A stretch of 64,000 bases of DNA from Theocolax elegans (GCA_026168455.1 CM047426.1:80937986-81001985); one strand, 5' to 3'; positions 23,201 to 31,122 are shown, counted from the first letter of the stretch. Numbers and translations are program-made. The notes: generated from the sequence alone by a model not told the origin.

Positions 23201-24327
23201 TTTTATCGTTATGCAAATCCTATTGTTCTAGTTTTTAAATAACAATTTTGAGGATATTTAAGGGCGCAGTACCATTATTTAATTTATTTTTTATATTTAT
23301 CGAATGTGAATATGACTTGAACGAGAAACAATTGAAGTTCAATTTTATTATTTAAATAATTTATGACTTGATAATATTTTAATATGATGTAGTAATATAA
23401 CGTCATAATCAGATATTCGTCAATTTTTCGAAATAATAAACCTGTAGCAATTCTATTATACAAATTTTATACAAAAGAATATAATGAGCTATTCATCCCA
23501 TTCAGAAACAAGTATGCCAAAACATAATAAACTTATTTTGATCAAAATGAAAATATGTTTTATTCCTTCATTAAGTACGTTATTAATAAAATATTAAACA
23601 ATATGAAATTTTCCTTTTCAAATATACCTACATTATTTCCGGGTTACATTAACGAAAGGATTACAAAACCCTCTGTCTTTATGTCGTATCTGAGTATAAA
23701 ATTAAGTATCTTGAAAATAAATTAATAATTATAACTAATTTTTTTTAAAGGAATCGAAATAATTTTAATCTTTTTTAGTTATTTTAATAATACGAGTTTA
23801 ACTCTTATTAGATATTTATATCAGGCAATATTTAGAAAAAGCCTTTCGAAAGATTGCCAAAGGTTTTGCAAAGGTTTTATAAAGATTGCACAGTTATTTT
23901 GGATGATTAAGAATAAAAACGTAACTGTTACTTATTTATTTCTGAGTGTCAATCGGTATACGATACTCTGGAGTAAAAAGACAATTAATTAGCAGAGCAA
24001 TAATTTAAAGACTAAAACAATCCACGAGTTTATATATTGACAGCTGGTTATATAATTTTCGATTGAACAGCTATTCCAAATTGAATGGAATTAAATTATA
24101 AACGAAATTTGAAAAGAACTGTCGAATAACTAATAAAATACTGCTATCGAGATAGTTTTTAATAATTTTGTGACAATATAATTATTGCTAAATCTCATTC
24201 GGAGACCAAATGAATAAGATGATTGAAGGTGCATTGGAGATTATGCAATTCAGTGTCAATCTTACCTTTTCATTTTCAGTGTAACTTATTGATAACACAA
24301 ATCTTTGTACTTACAGCCGCCGCGTAA
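1..24327 (+). CDS. wupA: Troponin I gene, 3' two-thirds, with Pro/Ala-rich TnH-type extension
   Basis: Troponin I is the inhibitory subunit of the thin-filament troponin complex in muscle. It binds actin, troponin C and troponin T and blocks contraction at low calcium. Translated exons line up in order with insect troponin I: alternative TnT-binding helix exons, then [15 protein letters not shown], then [20 protein letters not shown]. The longest coding path in the window is one exon-6 version + 8814-8857 + 9166-9307 + 12654-12692 + 16681-16780 + 17105-17152 + 19025-19165 + 22058-22291 + 24317-24327. Every junction keeps frame and the last exon gives a stop. Family knowledge: honeybee troponin I has a flight-muscle isoform carrying APPAEGA-type sequence, which Diptera put on tropomyosin. 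The 5' part (promoter, start codon, first exons) is upstream of the window. Splice sites are my reading, without transcript support. Confidence 0.92.
94..2965 (+). other. wupA: Intron between exon 6 versions 1 and 2
   Basis: AT-rich intron with long T and A runs. I see no further exon-6-like segment, repeat family or RNA gene. Two short open frames (731-952 and 1404-1712) have no recognisable similarity or coding character. A short stretch at about 1480-1780 is slightly richer in GC than its surroundings but carries no motif I can name. The intron ends in TTTTTTTAG before 2966. Confidence 0.7.
2966..3066 (+). CDS. wupA: Troponin I mutually exclusive exon 6, version 2
   Basis: A 101-nt exon preceded by a T-rich tract and TAG and followed by GTAATT. 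It enters with two bases of a split codon (CC) and leaves in phase 0 after GAG. It reads [20 protein letters not shown], then [13 protein letters not shown]. Leu-Glu-Gly-Asp-Lys and the Glu-Arg-Gln series resemble the Drosophila exon 6 version containing KLEGDKWDIERQTKLKEFE. It has the same length and phase as the exon at 4230, so only one of the set can be used per transcript without adding a redundant helix. Role: part of the TnT-binding helix of troponin I. Confidence 0.9.
3067..4229 (+). other. wupA: Intron between exon 6 versions 2 and 3
   Basis: AT-rich, 1.16 kb. No other exon is visible. Overlapping open frames on both strands around 3411-3801 are shadows in low-complexity sequence. 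It ends in TCTTTATAG before 4230. Alternative exon choice must be set by signals here or in the neighbouring introns, but I cannot pick out a specific element. Confidence 0.65.
4230..4330 (+). CDS. wupA: Troponin I mutually exclusive exon 6, version 3
   Basis: A 101-nt exon, the same length and phase as the one at 2966, bounded by TATAG and GTATAT. It reads [20 protein letters not shown], then [13 protein letters not shown]. The [11 protein letters not shown] core matches the other known subfamily of insect troponin I exon 6, with Cys-Glu-Gly-Gln in place of Leu-Glu-Gly-Asp. It splices in phase 0 to ATT-GCG-GAC at 8814. Being last of the set and nearest the constant exon, it is a plausible default version, but expression cannot be read from sequence. 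Confidence 0.9.
4331..8813 (+). other. wupA: Intron between exon 6 cluster and constant exon 7
   Basis: A 4.5-kb AT-rich intron. It contains a long microsatellite at 5157-5330 (listed separately). At about 7440-7620 and 7735-7815 sit short islands with normal base composition and C-rich stretches; these stand out from the surroundings and could be conserved regulatory or splicing-control sequence, which is inference only. I found no fourth exon 6 version. The intron ends in TTTATTCAG. Confidence 0.65.
5157..5330. repeat. TATACA/(AT)n microsatellite
   Basis: A run of TATACA/TATGTA-type repeats passes into an uninterrupted (AT)n tract at about 5253-5297, followed by more TA/TG alternation. It lies inside a troponin I intron. 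It produces spurious open frames rich in Tyr and Ile. Confidence 0.95.
8814..8857 (+). CDS. wupA: Troponin I constant exon (Drosophila exon 7 equivalent)
   Basis: A 44-nt exon reading [14 protein letters not shown] plus TT, preceded by TTTATTCAG and followed by the consensus donor GTAAGT. It starts in phase 0, matching all three exon 6 versions, and ends with two bases of a Phe codon completed by C at 9166. The peptide is essentially that of Drosophila troponin I. The LRGKF motif starts the inhibitory region that binds actin and troponin C, equivalent to the GKFKRPTLRRV region of vertebrate troponin I. Too short for ORF finding; identified by homology and splice phase. Confidence 0.93.
9166..9307 (+). 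CDS. wupA: Troponin I constant exon (exon 8 equivalent): inhibitory and C-terminal region
   Basis: A 142-nt exon after CTTGTAG, ending in phase 0 before GTAAGT. With the split Phe codon it reads [20 protein letters not shown], then [20 protein letters not shown], then TLEEEDKE. Drosophila has [18 protein letters not shown] here, so Met replaces Val at the first full codon. The internal ATG at 9167 is therefore not a translation start. The basic PTLKKVSK stretch is the inhibitory segment; the following helix-forming part holds the switch and second actin-binding functions. After this exon the transcript chooses between at least two C-terminal routes (10220 or 12654). Confidence 0.95.
9308..10219 (+). 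other. wupA: Intron before the short terminal exon
   Basis: AT-rich intron of 0.9 kb with no recognisable element. It ends in TGTTCTCCACAG, a good acceptor. Confidence 0.75.
10220..10261 (+). CDS. wupA: Troponin I alternative terminal exon (exon 9 equivalent)
   Basis: A 42-nt coding exon reading [13 protein letters not shown] then TAG. It follows a strong acceptor (TTCTCCACAG) and joins in phase 0 to the Glu codon ending at 9307. It begins with a Pro-Lys-Lys motif but is clearly different from the KKPDWSKK exon at 12654, so the two give alternative C-termini. Its position, between the constant exon and the KKPDW exon, matches Drosophila exon 9, whose use is reported as flight-muscle linked. 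No internal donor is visible before the stop, so it is likely a terminal exon with its own 3' UTR. Confidence 0.85.
   Translation, partial: PKKSEKAEWQTKK
10262..12653 (+). other. wupA: 3' UTR of the short isoform, then intron sequence
   Basis: Sequence after the TAG at 10261 serves as 3' UTR for that isoform and intron for the others. Polyadenylation-type AATAAA hexamers occur at 10322-10327 and overlapping at 10651-10661. A perfect 12-bp palindrome GTCGCCGGCGAC lies near 10514. The open frame at 12098-12322 has no coding support. The segment ends in TTTTATTTGCAG before 12654. Confidence 0.65.
10651..10661 (+). terminator. Candidate polyadenylation signals, short troponin I isoform
   Basis: Two overlapping AATAAA hexamers about 390 nt after the TAG stop at 10261. 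An earlier AATAAA is at 10322. In such AT-rich DNA chance hexamers are common, so the choice is uncertain. Confidence 0.4.
12654..12725 (+). CDS. wupA: Troponin I exon 10 equivalent: terminal or internal exon
   Basis: Read through, the exon gives [20 protein letters not shown] then VEA and TAA (stop 12723-12725). This closely matches the standard insect troponin I C-terminus (Drosophila KKPDWSKGKPGDAKVKEEVEAEA). It follows TTATTTGCAG and joins in phase 0 to the Glu at 9307. Within it, after the Ser-Lys codons, lies a donor GTAAAG at 12693. Splicing there leaves [13 protein letters not shown] in phase 0, exactly the phase required by the next exon at 16681. So the same exon appears to be terminal in ordinary muscle isoforms and truncated and internal in the long TnH-type isoform. 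The stop and basic-acidic tail are lost in the long form. Confidence 0.9.
   Translation, partial: KKPDWSKKGPESKVKEEEAAVEA
12726..14984 (+). other. wupA: 3' UTR of standard isoform, then intron
   Basis: Non-coding. An AATAAA at 13209-13214 is a reasonable polyadenylation signal for the isoform ending at 12725. From about 14050 to 14170 there is a short stretch of more balanced composition. The small minus-strand open frame at 13834-14022 has no support. No other structure recognised. Confidence 0.6.
14985..16114. mobile_element. Long-hairpin MITE-like element flanked by TTAA
   Basis: The left half from TTAACGGGGTGTCAAAGTCA is repeated in reverse complement at the right end, which reads (complement) TTAAAGGCGTACCAAAGTCA. 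The arms pair along most of their length (for example the ACGCGTTAGGGTCTAAAAATCTG segment against its complement near 15395-15415) and meet near 15640, so the whole 1.13 kb can fold as one hairpin. TTAA at both ends fits a target-site duplication of TTAA-targeting (piggyBac-like) transposition. It encodes no protein, so it would be non-autonomous. It sits inside a troponin I intron 0.57 kb before the exon at 16681. Confidence 0.8.
16115..16680 (+). other. wupA: Intron end before Pro/Glu exon
   Basis: AT-rich intron with no recognised elements. It ends in TGAAAATTAG, a poor polypyrimidine context, consistent with regulated (isoform-specific) use of the next exon. Confidence 0.6.
16681..16780 (+). 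CDS. wupA: Troponin I long-isoform exon: Ser/Thr/Pro/Glu-rich linker
   Basis: A 100-nt exon in phase 0 reading [20 protein letters not shown], then [13 protein letters not shown], ending with one base (G) before GTAATA. Only this frame is open; the next frame has an early stop. It joins the internal donor at 12692 in frame. The sequence is low-complexity Pro/Glu/Ser/Thr, expected to be disordered and to form the start of the extension carried by the flight-muscle TnH-type isoform. Base composition is clearly coding-like against the AT-rich introns. It could also be joined directly to 9307 (also phase 0) if the 12654 exon is skipped. Confidence 0.8.
16963..17030 (+). CDS. wupA: Possible alternative terminal exon of troponin I
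   Basis: After TTTTAAAATAG an open frame, entered in phase 1 from the G at 16780, reads [22 protein letters not shown] and then TAA at 17028-17030. It is a small island of balanced base composition in AT-rich intron and lies between two supported exons. The phase fits the upstream donor. An AATAAA overlaps the stop (17030-17035). The acceptor lacks a good pyrimidine tract and I do not recognise the peptide, so it may be chance. If real it makes another short C-terminus after the Pro/Glu linker. Confidence 0.4.
17105..17152 (+). CDS. wupA: Troponin I long-isoform exon: Pro-Glu repeat
   Basis: A 48-nt exon after TTTTCTCTCGCAG, a strong acceptor. Entered in phase 1 it reads [16 protein letters not shown] and leaves in phase 1 before GTAGAT. 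The alternating Pro-Glu motif gives a stiff extended chain, as in other muscle linkers. Both ends are phase 1, so the exon can be skipped without changing frame. It continues the Pro/Glu linker begun at 16681 and joins next to 19025, giving PEPPKEPPPPNP across the junction. Confidence 0.8.
17153..18295 (+). other. wupA: Intron, no recognised feature
   Basis: Very AT-rich intron. No exon, repeat family or RNA gene seen. Confidence 0.6.
18296..18523 (+). promoter_or_regulatory. Candidate internal promoter and 5' UTR
   Basis: A compact island of more balanced composition within an AT-rich intron, immediately before an ATG in good context (ACCATG). TCACTC around 18407-18412 resembles an arthropod initiator. 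The position where a downstream promoter element would lie (18436) reads GGGTG, one mismatch from RGWYV. I see no convincing TATA box. If active it would start a transcript inside the troponin I gene that uses the first exon at 18524. Confidence 0.35.
18524..18560 (+). CDS. Candidate alternative first coding exon of a short Pro/Ala-rich protein
   Basis: ATG in the context ACCATG opens [12 protein letters not shown] plus one base, then the perfect consensus donor GTAAGT at 18561. The phase (1) is the one required by the exons at 19025, 22058 and 24317. Joined to them it gives a protein of 140 residues: the 13-residue start, the 19025 domain, the Pro/Ala/Glu repeat and an Ala-Ala-Ala end, with no troponin I part. 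There is no usable acceptor in the same frame upstream, so it is not an internal cassette exon. Unverified: only start context, donor strength and phase support it. Confidence 0.5.
18561..19024 (+). other. wupA: Intron before the non-repetitive extension exon
   Basis: Short AT-rich intron ending in AATTTTATAG. Nothing else recognised. Confidence 0.6.
19025..19165 (+). CDS. wupA: Long-isoform exon with a non-repetitive helical segment
   Basis: A 141-nt exon, phase 1 at both ends, bounded by TTTTATAG and GTACAA. After a PPPPNP start it reads [20 protein letters not shown], then [20 protein letters not shown]. Unlike the flanking Pro/Glu and Pro/Ala exons this is a normal-complexity, probably helical sequence with regular Leu residues and one Cys; it may be a small binding module. 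I do not recognise the family. The codon for the first residue is Glu when spliced from 17152 and Gln when spliced from 18560. The exon can be skipped in frame. Both upstream partners are compatible, so it may be shared by two transcripts. Confidence 0.75.
19194..19954. mobile_element. MITE-like element with long terminal inverted repeats
   Basis: The left end reads GGGCAATTCTTTGTTAAATC and the right end, on the complement, GGGCGATTCTCTGTCAAATC, each followed by GAG(A/G)GACAAAAA and further pairing. TATATAT-type sequence flanks both ends, so a TA or longer TA-rich target duplication is likely. No protein is encoded. It begins only 28 bp after the splice donor at 19166. Confidence 0.65.
19955..22057 (+). 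other. wupA: Intron between helical and Pro/Ala exons
   Basis: AT-rich, except for about 20080-20440, which has balanced composition and motifs such as GCCGCGCGAACATCGC and several GATCGATTCGA-like words. No open frame or splice structure is obvious there. It could be an intronic control region; this is inference from composition only. The acceptor before 22058 is ATTCCTACAG. Confidence 0.5.
22058..22291 (+). CDS. wupA: Pro/Ala/Glu-rich (APPAEGA-type) exon of the TnH-like troponin I
   Basis: A 234-nt exon, phase 1 at both ends, between ATTCCTACAG and GTAACA. It encodes about 78 residues made of variants of PPAEGA, PPAEEA and PPAEGGEA, with a closing [20 protein letters not shown]. This is the APPAEGA-type sequence that Diptera attach to tropomyosin (TmH) and honeybee attaches to troponin I (TnH) in indirect flight muscle. 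It is expected to project from the thin filament as a flexible extension. Its low complexity leaves other frames on both strands open as shadows, but only this frame fits the splice phases and has the right composition. Confidence 0.9.
22292..24316 (+). other. wupA: Last intron of the long isoform
   Basis: AT-rich, with a GC-richer island at about 22660-23130 containing CG-rich words (CGTTCGCGACCCGTCC, GGGCTATTTCGCGCGATC). No coding exon is evident in it. Possible enhancer or unannotated RNA; composition is the only evidence. It ends in TTTGTACTTACAG. Confidence 0.5.
24317..24327 (+). CDS. wupA: Terminal coding exon of the long troponin I isoform
   Basis: After TTTGTACTTACAG the exon contributes CCGCCGCG and TAA. 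With the G from 22291 it completes Ala-Ala-Ala and a stop at 24325-24327. The strong acceptor, the phase match and the Ala continuation of the Pro/Ala region support it, although the coding part is only 8 nt plus stop. The 3' UTR follows, more GC-rich than the surroundings for about 200 nt. Confidence 0.8.
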
Positions 24328-24700
24328 TCCTTCAAAAGTTGATCGATGGCGGCCCCTCCTGAACACCGCACAAATTTTCCACCTGCTGACGTCACGAGAT
24401 TACACGAACGTAAAATGTACGAAATGGGGGTACAGCGTGAGGAGAGCAAAGATTATTCGCTGATATCAACGACTATTCGTGAACGATGAGAAGGTCGTTT
24501 TATCGCGAATTTTGACATTCTCAAAGAGTTCTGTTAATAAATCGTAATTTTTACATGTGCATTATCATCATTATATTGATCCTATGAAAAAATATCCCAA
24601 CTGATGAATTTGACTTACATATATCTATACAAAATATTAGCATGTTCATAGTAAATTCTATTGCATCCAATTTACTTGTGTAATAAATTGAGTAATGAAT
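24328..24700 (+). terminator. wupA: 3' UTR and polyadenylation region of the long isoform
   Basis: The UTR-like stretch runs from the stop. AATAAA occurs at 24536-24541 and again at 24682-24687. The first lies at the edge of the balanced-composition stretch and is the more likely signal. Confidence 0.5.
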
Positions 24701-25947
24701 TACTTTTACAAAATTTATATATATTTTTGGTTAATGGGTTACAATTTAAATACTTTTCAGCGTGAGTAGTTTTCTTTTTAATTTTAAGTTCCATTAGATT
24801 ATGTTAATAAAAATATATGTACAAATAAATACTAGATATTTAAAAGAAAATGTTCGACTTTTTAAAAATTATACTAATTAAATACAAAATATACATAAAA
24901 CAACAAATGAGAAAAACTAACTTTTGTAGTTTGATTTCTTTTTTTTATAGTTCATTTGATGCGTGCATAGCGGAGAAGAAAAATATTTTGCGGTTTGATC
25001 GATGCAAAGAGTCATTCGGTGTTGCGCTAGCCAGGATTTTGTTACCGAAAGCGGATTTTTTTGTTTGTGCGCGTGATGGGAAAATAAATCTCCCGTTTTT
25101 TTCTATTTTAATTATAAGCGAACTACGATATGTTGAAGAGATAAAATTTTTAACAGGATTGTAAAATATTTTTATTTTAATACCCCGAATATATGTGGCA
25201 CATTAAAATATGTATTTTAGATATTTTTCGTTCCAATAATTTAACGAATTATCAGAAGTCGATTATATAACTATATAAATCTGAATGGAGATATTCCACT
25301 GTTTTATAAACTTGTATTATTTTCAATTCTTATGATTGAATAGCTGCTGATTTGAAATTTTAAATGGTTATGTGTAATAATTTGTGTGAATAATTTTTAA
25401 ATAATGTGTTATAATCGTATATAGGGATATCCCTGGAAGTTTTAACTTTTAGGTAGATATTGTAATGATAAATTACAATGTACCCTAGGCTTATAGTACA
25501 TGAAATTGTAGGAAACAAATGTATCTTTTATCATATTTGATATATCATTAAAACATCAATGTCCTCACCTGTAAGCATGCTATAGAAAAATAAGTGCAAA
25601 ATCATGCATTTATATTTAAGTTTTCTTGTTGTTTGAATCCATACAATTTTTTAGCGTAAGGTATAAAGGTTTGTAATTTTTTAAAAAATTTTCCCTAAAA
25701 GTGTGCCTTTTATTTAAAAAATAAATAAGGACTACCAAACGGAAAAATCCAAAAGAATATGTTTCTAGAATTAAAAGAAACATTTTGAACGTTGGTTAAG
25801 TATGTCCCTCATTAATAAACAATTTTATGATGATTTAAATTTGACAACCTCTTGTGTGATTTGTTTTAAAAAATAATTCTAAGTGAAGTTTTTAACAAAA
25901 AATATGTTCAATTAGAGAAAAAATTCTTTGTTTTCAATTTTACATTG
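24701..25947. other. Intergenic AT-rich DNA
   Basis: No gene recognised. A 104-codon open frame at 24850-25164 has AT-driven composition and no similarity I know. Nothing else stands out. Confidence 0.6.
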
Positions 25948-26038
25948 TTAACCCTTTCAATGCCGGGGGTCGTTATATCGGCTCTAGCTGCACTCGCGAA
26001 ATAGGCACATCTTTTCCACCCGGTACTAAAAGGGTTAA
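25948..26038. mobile_element. Short TTAA-flanked inverted-repeat element
   Basis: A 91-bp unit. The left end is TTAACCCTTTCAATGCCGGG and the right end on the complement is TTTAACCCTTTTAGTACCGG. TTAA lies at both ends (25948-25951, 26035-26038) and the CCCTTT terminus is typical of piggyBac-like non-autonomous elements. The GC-rich core stands out sharply from the surroundings. Confidence 0.7.
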
Positions 26039-29000
26039 ATAAAATACAGAATTAATAAAATTACAGGACTTCTACAAATTTTTTTATTATTTTTAAAAAA
26101 CATGAAAAATACCGTTTAAAACATTGCGCAAATATTGTTATGTAGGTATGCCTATAAAAAGAAAAAAATTTAAATCGATTAATGAAAAATTATAGGGATG
26201 TCCCTATATATATGCATATTTGAATTTATAAATTGAAGCAAATAAATAATTATAAGGTTATTATTATTACTATCGTAGTGGGAGTAAAATAAGTAAATTT
26301 ATTATTATCTCTGATTAACCAGCTTATTTTTATTGTTAATTTAACTATATCATTGTTTTCTAATATGACAATAATAGTAATTAGATAAAGAACATTTTCA
26401 AATATCTTACCATTTAGAATCTTGAATTTGAGCCGAAACCTATAGTTGAATATTGCAATATCTGTCTTTAAAAATCAAATTGCACAATCTACGACTGTTG
26501 AATCACTGTATTATTAACGAATACATCAGTTGTTATCGATTGGTTAAAAAAAGAAATTGACAAGTATATAAATACACGGAGGGGATTTTTTTATAAAATT
26601 TACTTCTGAAAGTGCAGTAGTCCTGGAACGTTTAAACGTTAACCTAAAATAGTACAATAAAAATTGGTGACTTCCTTATAGGATTATTATGACTTTTTAG
26701 GTTCATTACTCTTAATCTGCAAGTATGTCCCTTTTTATTAGTAAATTATTTCCGTATATCGTTAAACATACAATTAAATATTAAAGCAAATATTAAAAGA
26801 ATTGACTGAACGGTAGCAAGCGATGTATAACAGTCAGTAACTTATTAATGAAATTAACAATCTTAAATATACCAGAGAAATTTAAGACCTGCAATTCATA
26901 GTCATTAAGTACACTAACATCATATCGTAATATTTAAAAAATTGTCAGGATTTAATAACAGTAATTTTGATTTCATATATTAAAATATAAAATATTCAAG
27001 TACATATACCGAGCAATTTACATTTAAATACATTTGAATATGCATTTACCGGTAAAATACATGCATTCATTTTTAACTATACGCATTTTCGGGGGACTGA
27101 CAAAAAGAGGTGAATAAGAAAAAACGACATGACACGTTGTCATTATCGTATCATCGTCATCACGAGCGCACGTGCATATGAGAATTTTTAGACTTTACAC
27201 GTGTATGTATGTATGTATATATATGTGCATATACACGTACCGAGGATTCGAAGAAGACGACGATAAAAGGACGAGCGAAACGCGCAGGTAATAAACGAAG
27301 CTCCAAGAATTTTAGCTGCCGTAGTACGCGGTCAATCATCATTGAGATGTTATCGTCAAACGAGATTCGAAAATAATATACTTGATTTATATTTTGAGGT
27401 AAGTCGGAGTTTTGCTCAAGATGATAAGTTGAAGGTATCCAACACCTGTGTTAAACGTTTACAAAAGAAACGAGAATACCGCACATTTTTTAAACCTTGC
27501 AAATTTATGATTCAAAATGTCCGTTCAAATTTTCGTTTGCTTTTTTAAAGATGTTTAAGACAAAAAGTTTTACGCAAGAGGCGTCGAGGATTATTATTTA
27601 CCATTTGGTTTTCTTTAAGATAATTAATATTTTTATGGCTTTTTGCGAAAAAGTAATGCACAACCAAGTTATTTAAAGTAGACTTATATAAGTAAATAGA
27701 AACCCAAATTTCATTTGCTGAATTTAATCGAAGCGTGCAATCTATCACTATATGAGTTATAATGATAAATGCAAAAACCCTGAAGCATATTCGCGGTAAA
27801 ATCGTTCACAGCCAGTATATACATTATATTGCTTCAAGACAACTCTGATCGAGAAGGCTATATATGCATATATAGATATCTATAAAAAGACATTCAAAAT
27901 TATCCGCCTTCGACGGGTGCACTGTAAAGTCTATCGCGAATGCGTCGTGCCTTTTCATTCGAGCCTGTCCCGTCTTTATATTTCGGATTTGCCATTCGGT
28001 TCGAGACCCTATATATATACGTATACCTTGGTCCATTATACGTGTCCCGATAGAAAACACAGAAGGGACCTATTGTTCCGAAATTACCGTTGAATGGACT
28101 CGTACAATGTCGTCGTCCCCTTCTCCCACCCTCAAACGTGCGTCAAATCCGCGTTCTGGTATTCTTTCTCTTTTTTTGTTACCTCCTACGTACGACTATT
28201 GCTTTTTCTCGCTTACCCGTCATTGTCCTATTCGACAACGAAACTCCCTCGCTTTCTCTTCGTCTTTTACGTTATTTCGGGGTGTTTTATATGCTACGGT
28301 ATTACGGCTTTATAATTTTATTGTTAACTTTCTTTCATCGTTCTGTATTTCCGCTTTCGGCGAGTTTTCTGACGATGGGAGTGAGATCAAGCCAATTCTC
28401 TATTCTTACAATTTTCGTGTACATTATATATTGATATATTTAAAATTGGACGTTATAAATCTTTGTCGTTTGCATCTGCTGGATTTTAAAAATAACCTAT
28501 ATCCTGATTTTAATATTTATTGATGTAGAAAAATTTGTATAATATATTTAATATTTTTGTATATTCGTCACTTGCATGCTTTAAAAGTGCCTTTAAATTG
28601 TATATATTAACGAATTTGAATTATAACTGTCGTGATTATAACGTCTTATTACTGTGTAATTTCCTAGTTATAGTTTGTATATTTAGAGACCTTTACTACA
28701 TGTTGACTTACATTTAAAAACACGTCATATGGAAATATGTATTATATGTAATCGTTTTATTAAAAATGCCATAACTCGACTAAAAAACCTGTCGGGGCCA
28801 AAAGAAAGATAATTATGTTAGCTACAAGAAAAATTTTGGTCATGAAAAATTATAACGTATCTACAAAATTTTAACAGATTCTTCTTTACATTTAAAAGAT
28901 TTTCTGCATTTAACTTACATAACAAACAGTTGATAGTTTTTGAGTTAAAAATTTAATTTATATAAGATATAAGTTAAAAAAAAATTTTTTTACTTCCATT

Positions 29001-29837
29001 AAATGATTTACTATATATAGGTTGCAGCTATTTAAAATAATATTTATTTTTTATTCGGATCACTTTACGTGGAATCTTTCATATATTTTACTATTTATAT
29101 ATTTAAAACCTTTTTTTCACATATAAAAATTCAATTTTTTGCATACGAATCCAATATGTTTCATTCTAGAGTTTCAAATCATACTATGACGCGTATGTAA
29201 AGTATACTTATAGAAATCTTTAAATAGTCACTTCTATAACTTAAAAGTTCAATTTTTCAATTTGTTGATAATTTTAATATATGTGAACATCTTAGCACTT
29301 AACAAGTGTCTCTATTTGCAAAATCAACAAATCCACTTGCAGCATAAATGTCATTCATTTTCATTTATTTACTGTAGATGGCATGAAGTAGAAATAAATA
29401 TTTTACTGAACAATAATACTGGATTGCAATGAAAAATGTGAATATACATTCTTTATCGAAAGGCTTTGCGATTTTTGAGATTGGGACAATATGGAAATAT
29501 AGGAGTGAAAACATGTACGTATTTATGCACGTAATAAATTATTTATACAGTTAGAATATAAATAATGTGTAGATAGAGCTTTATATCGTGGATTTTGGTT
29601 ACCAACTAAAAATATTATTCGTTTTGGAATAAATTTATTTGCATACAAATACATTTTAGTTAATTTTATAGCAGGCGTTATAAAAAATAAGATAAACTTG
29701 TATTGTTAATAAAAATAGAGTATAAATATGTGAATTTTAAGAAATATAATAATCTAATAACAGATGCATAATTAAATCTCATTACCATAATACATTTTTT
29801 AACACTCAAAGTGTCTATATACTTATTCTGAATTTCA
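26039..29837. other. Intergenic DNA with an unassigned GC-richer block
   Basis: Mostly AT-rich. Between about 27060 and 28430 the composition is more balanced, with several short overlapping open frames on both strands (27160-27342, 27824-28060, 28090-28523). None has a recognisable domain, consistent frame or splice structure, so I do not call a gene. The block could hold a regulatory region or a non-coding RNA exon. Confidence 0.5.
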
Positions 29838-30168
29838 TTAAGGGGGTTCTATACTCAATTATTGATGATTAATTAATAAAAATGTATAAACGGTATGTGA
29901 AAAAATAAGAGAAGAGGAGGAGCCTTCGTTTATCGATAATCTAACTGTGTGCTGATTTTTAAATTAAAATATTATTGCGTTTTCGAGAAAAGTCTTACCA
30001 AAAATATCAAATCTTTTCATCTCGTTGAGGTTCACATTTTTGGTAAGACTTCTCAAAAATGCAATATAATTTTAGTCTGAAATTCAGTACACAGTTAGAT
30101 TATCAATAATCGAAGGCGCCTCTTCTCTTATTTTTCACATACTGTTTTTGACTATGGCACCCCGTTAA
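29838..30168. mobile_element. TTAA-flanked hairpin MITE
   Basis: A 331-bp unit with TTAA at 29838-29841 and 30165-30168. Left end TTAAGGGGGTTCTATACTCA; right end on the complement TTAACGGGGTGCCATAGTCA. The arms pair through GTATGTGAAAAA, AAGAGAAGAGG, GATAATCTAACTGTGT and AAGTCTTACCAAAAAT and meet near 30010. Non-coding. Its ends resemble those of the 14985-16114 element, suggesting a common mobilising transposase. Confidence 0.85.
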
Positions 30169-30823
30169 GGCAATTATAATGTAGATAATAAATTAATAAT
30201 CTTATTATATCCCTGATAGAAACATTACCATTCTAAAATGGCAATTCATCATTTAAGAATGATTTTTTATAATTTTTTATGATTAAAAACTGTTTATTAA
30301 AATCATCATAAATTGGCTGCTTATTAACTGATGACATTATAGTAAAGAGAGATCATAAAAACTCATAAATTTGTAATTGACAAAGAATAATAACTGCATA
30401 GTGGTTAGTAAAGACAAGACATAGGGAAAGACTGATATAACCAAAGAAGAGTTGAAGGCCCGAATAGTATCTTTATGCAGTTGTCGCAGACGATAGTGAA
30501 GGTTAACCTAATATTCATTCTAAATCATCTTCCTATTAGATAACCTAAATGCATTTTAGTATACTAATTAAGGAATTTTATTTCTTTTATATTATCCAAT
30601 CCAGCTCAACTTACATCTTACAATGTTTACTTATATAAAAACATTTTCATACGTACAATCAATATATACGTATATATTGATCATTTTGTCATGATTTTAT
30701 ATTCACAAAATAAGTTAAAACGTGACGTTTCTGACCAGGTTTATCATAAATTTCATCATAAATTGGTGACTTATCTTAAATTTTGGTATATTATGATCAC
30801 AAAATGATGAAGATTTTTAGCAA

Positions 30824-30877
<54 letters not shown>

Positions 30878-31122
30878 TGTTACAATATAAAGCTTTATAA
30901 ATTAAACATATTAAGTTTTTAAAACAAAATAGGTAAGCAAACATAAAACTATATATTTATACATACATATACTATAGCACGTTTGTTGCATGCGTTTATA
31001 ATTTATAATTGAAAGTGAATATTTTTTTACTTACTTATAAATTTTTTCGCAATAAAGCCGGACAGTTTTTGGAAATTTTCATTTTTGTTAAATTTATATA
31101 TATCATCATTTTCTTGACAATA
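30169..31122. other. Intergenic AT-rich DNA with (AT)n
   Basis: No gene. An uninterrupted (AT)n microsatellite occupies 30826-30873. A small open frame at 31009-31203 runs into the repeat below and is not supported. Confidence 0.7.

Noticed and set aside
27060..28523. A gene in the GC-richer block
   Set aside because: Several short frames on both strands, none dominant, no domain and no consistent splice pattern.
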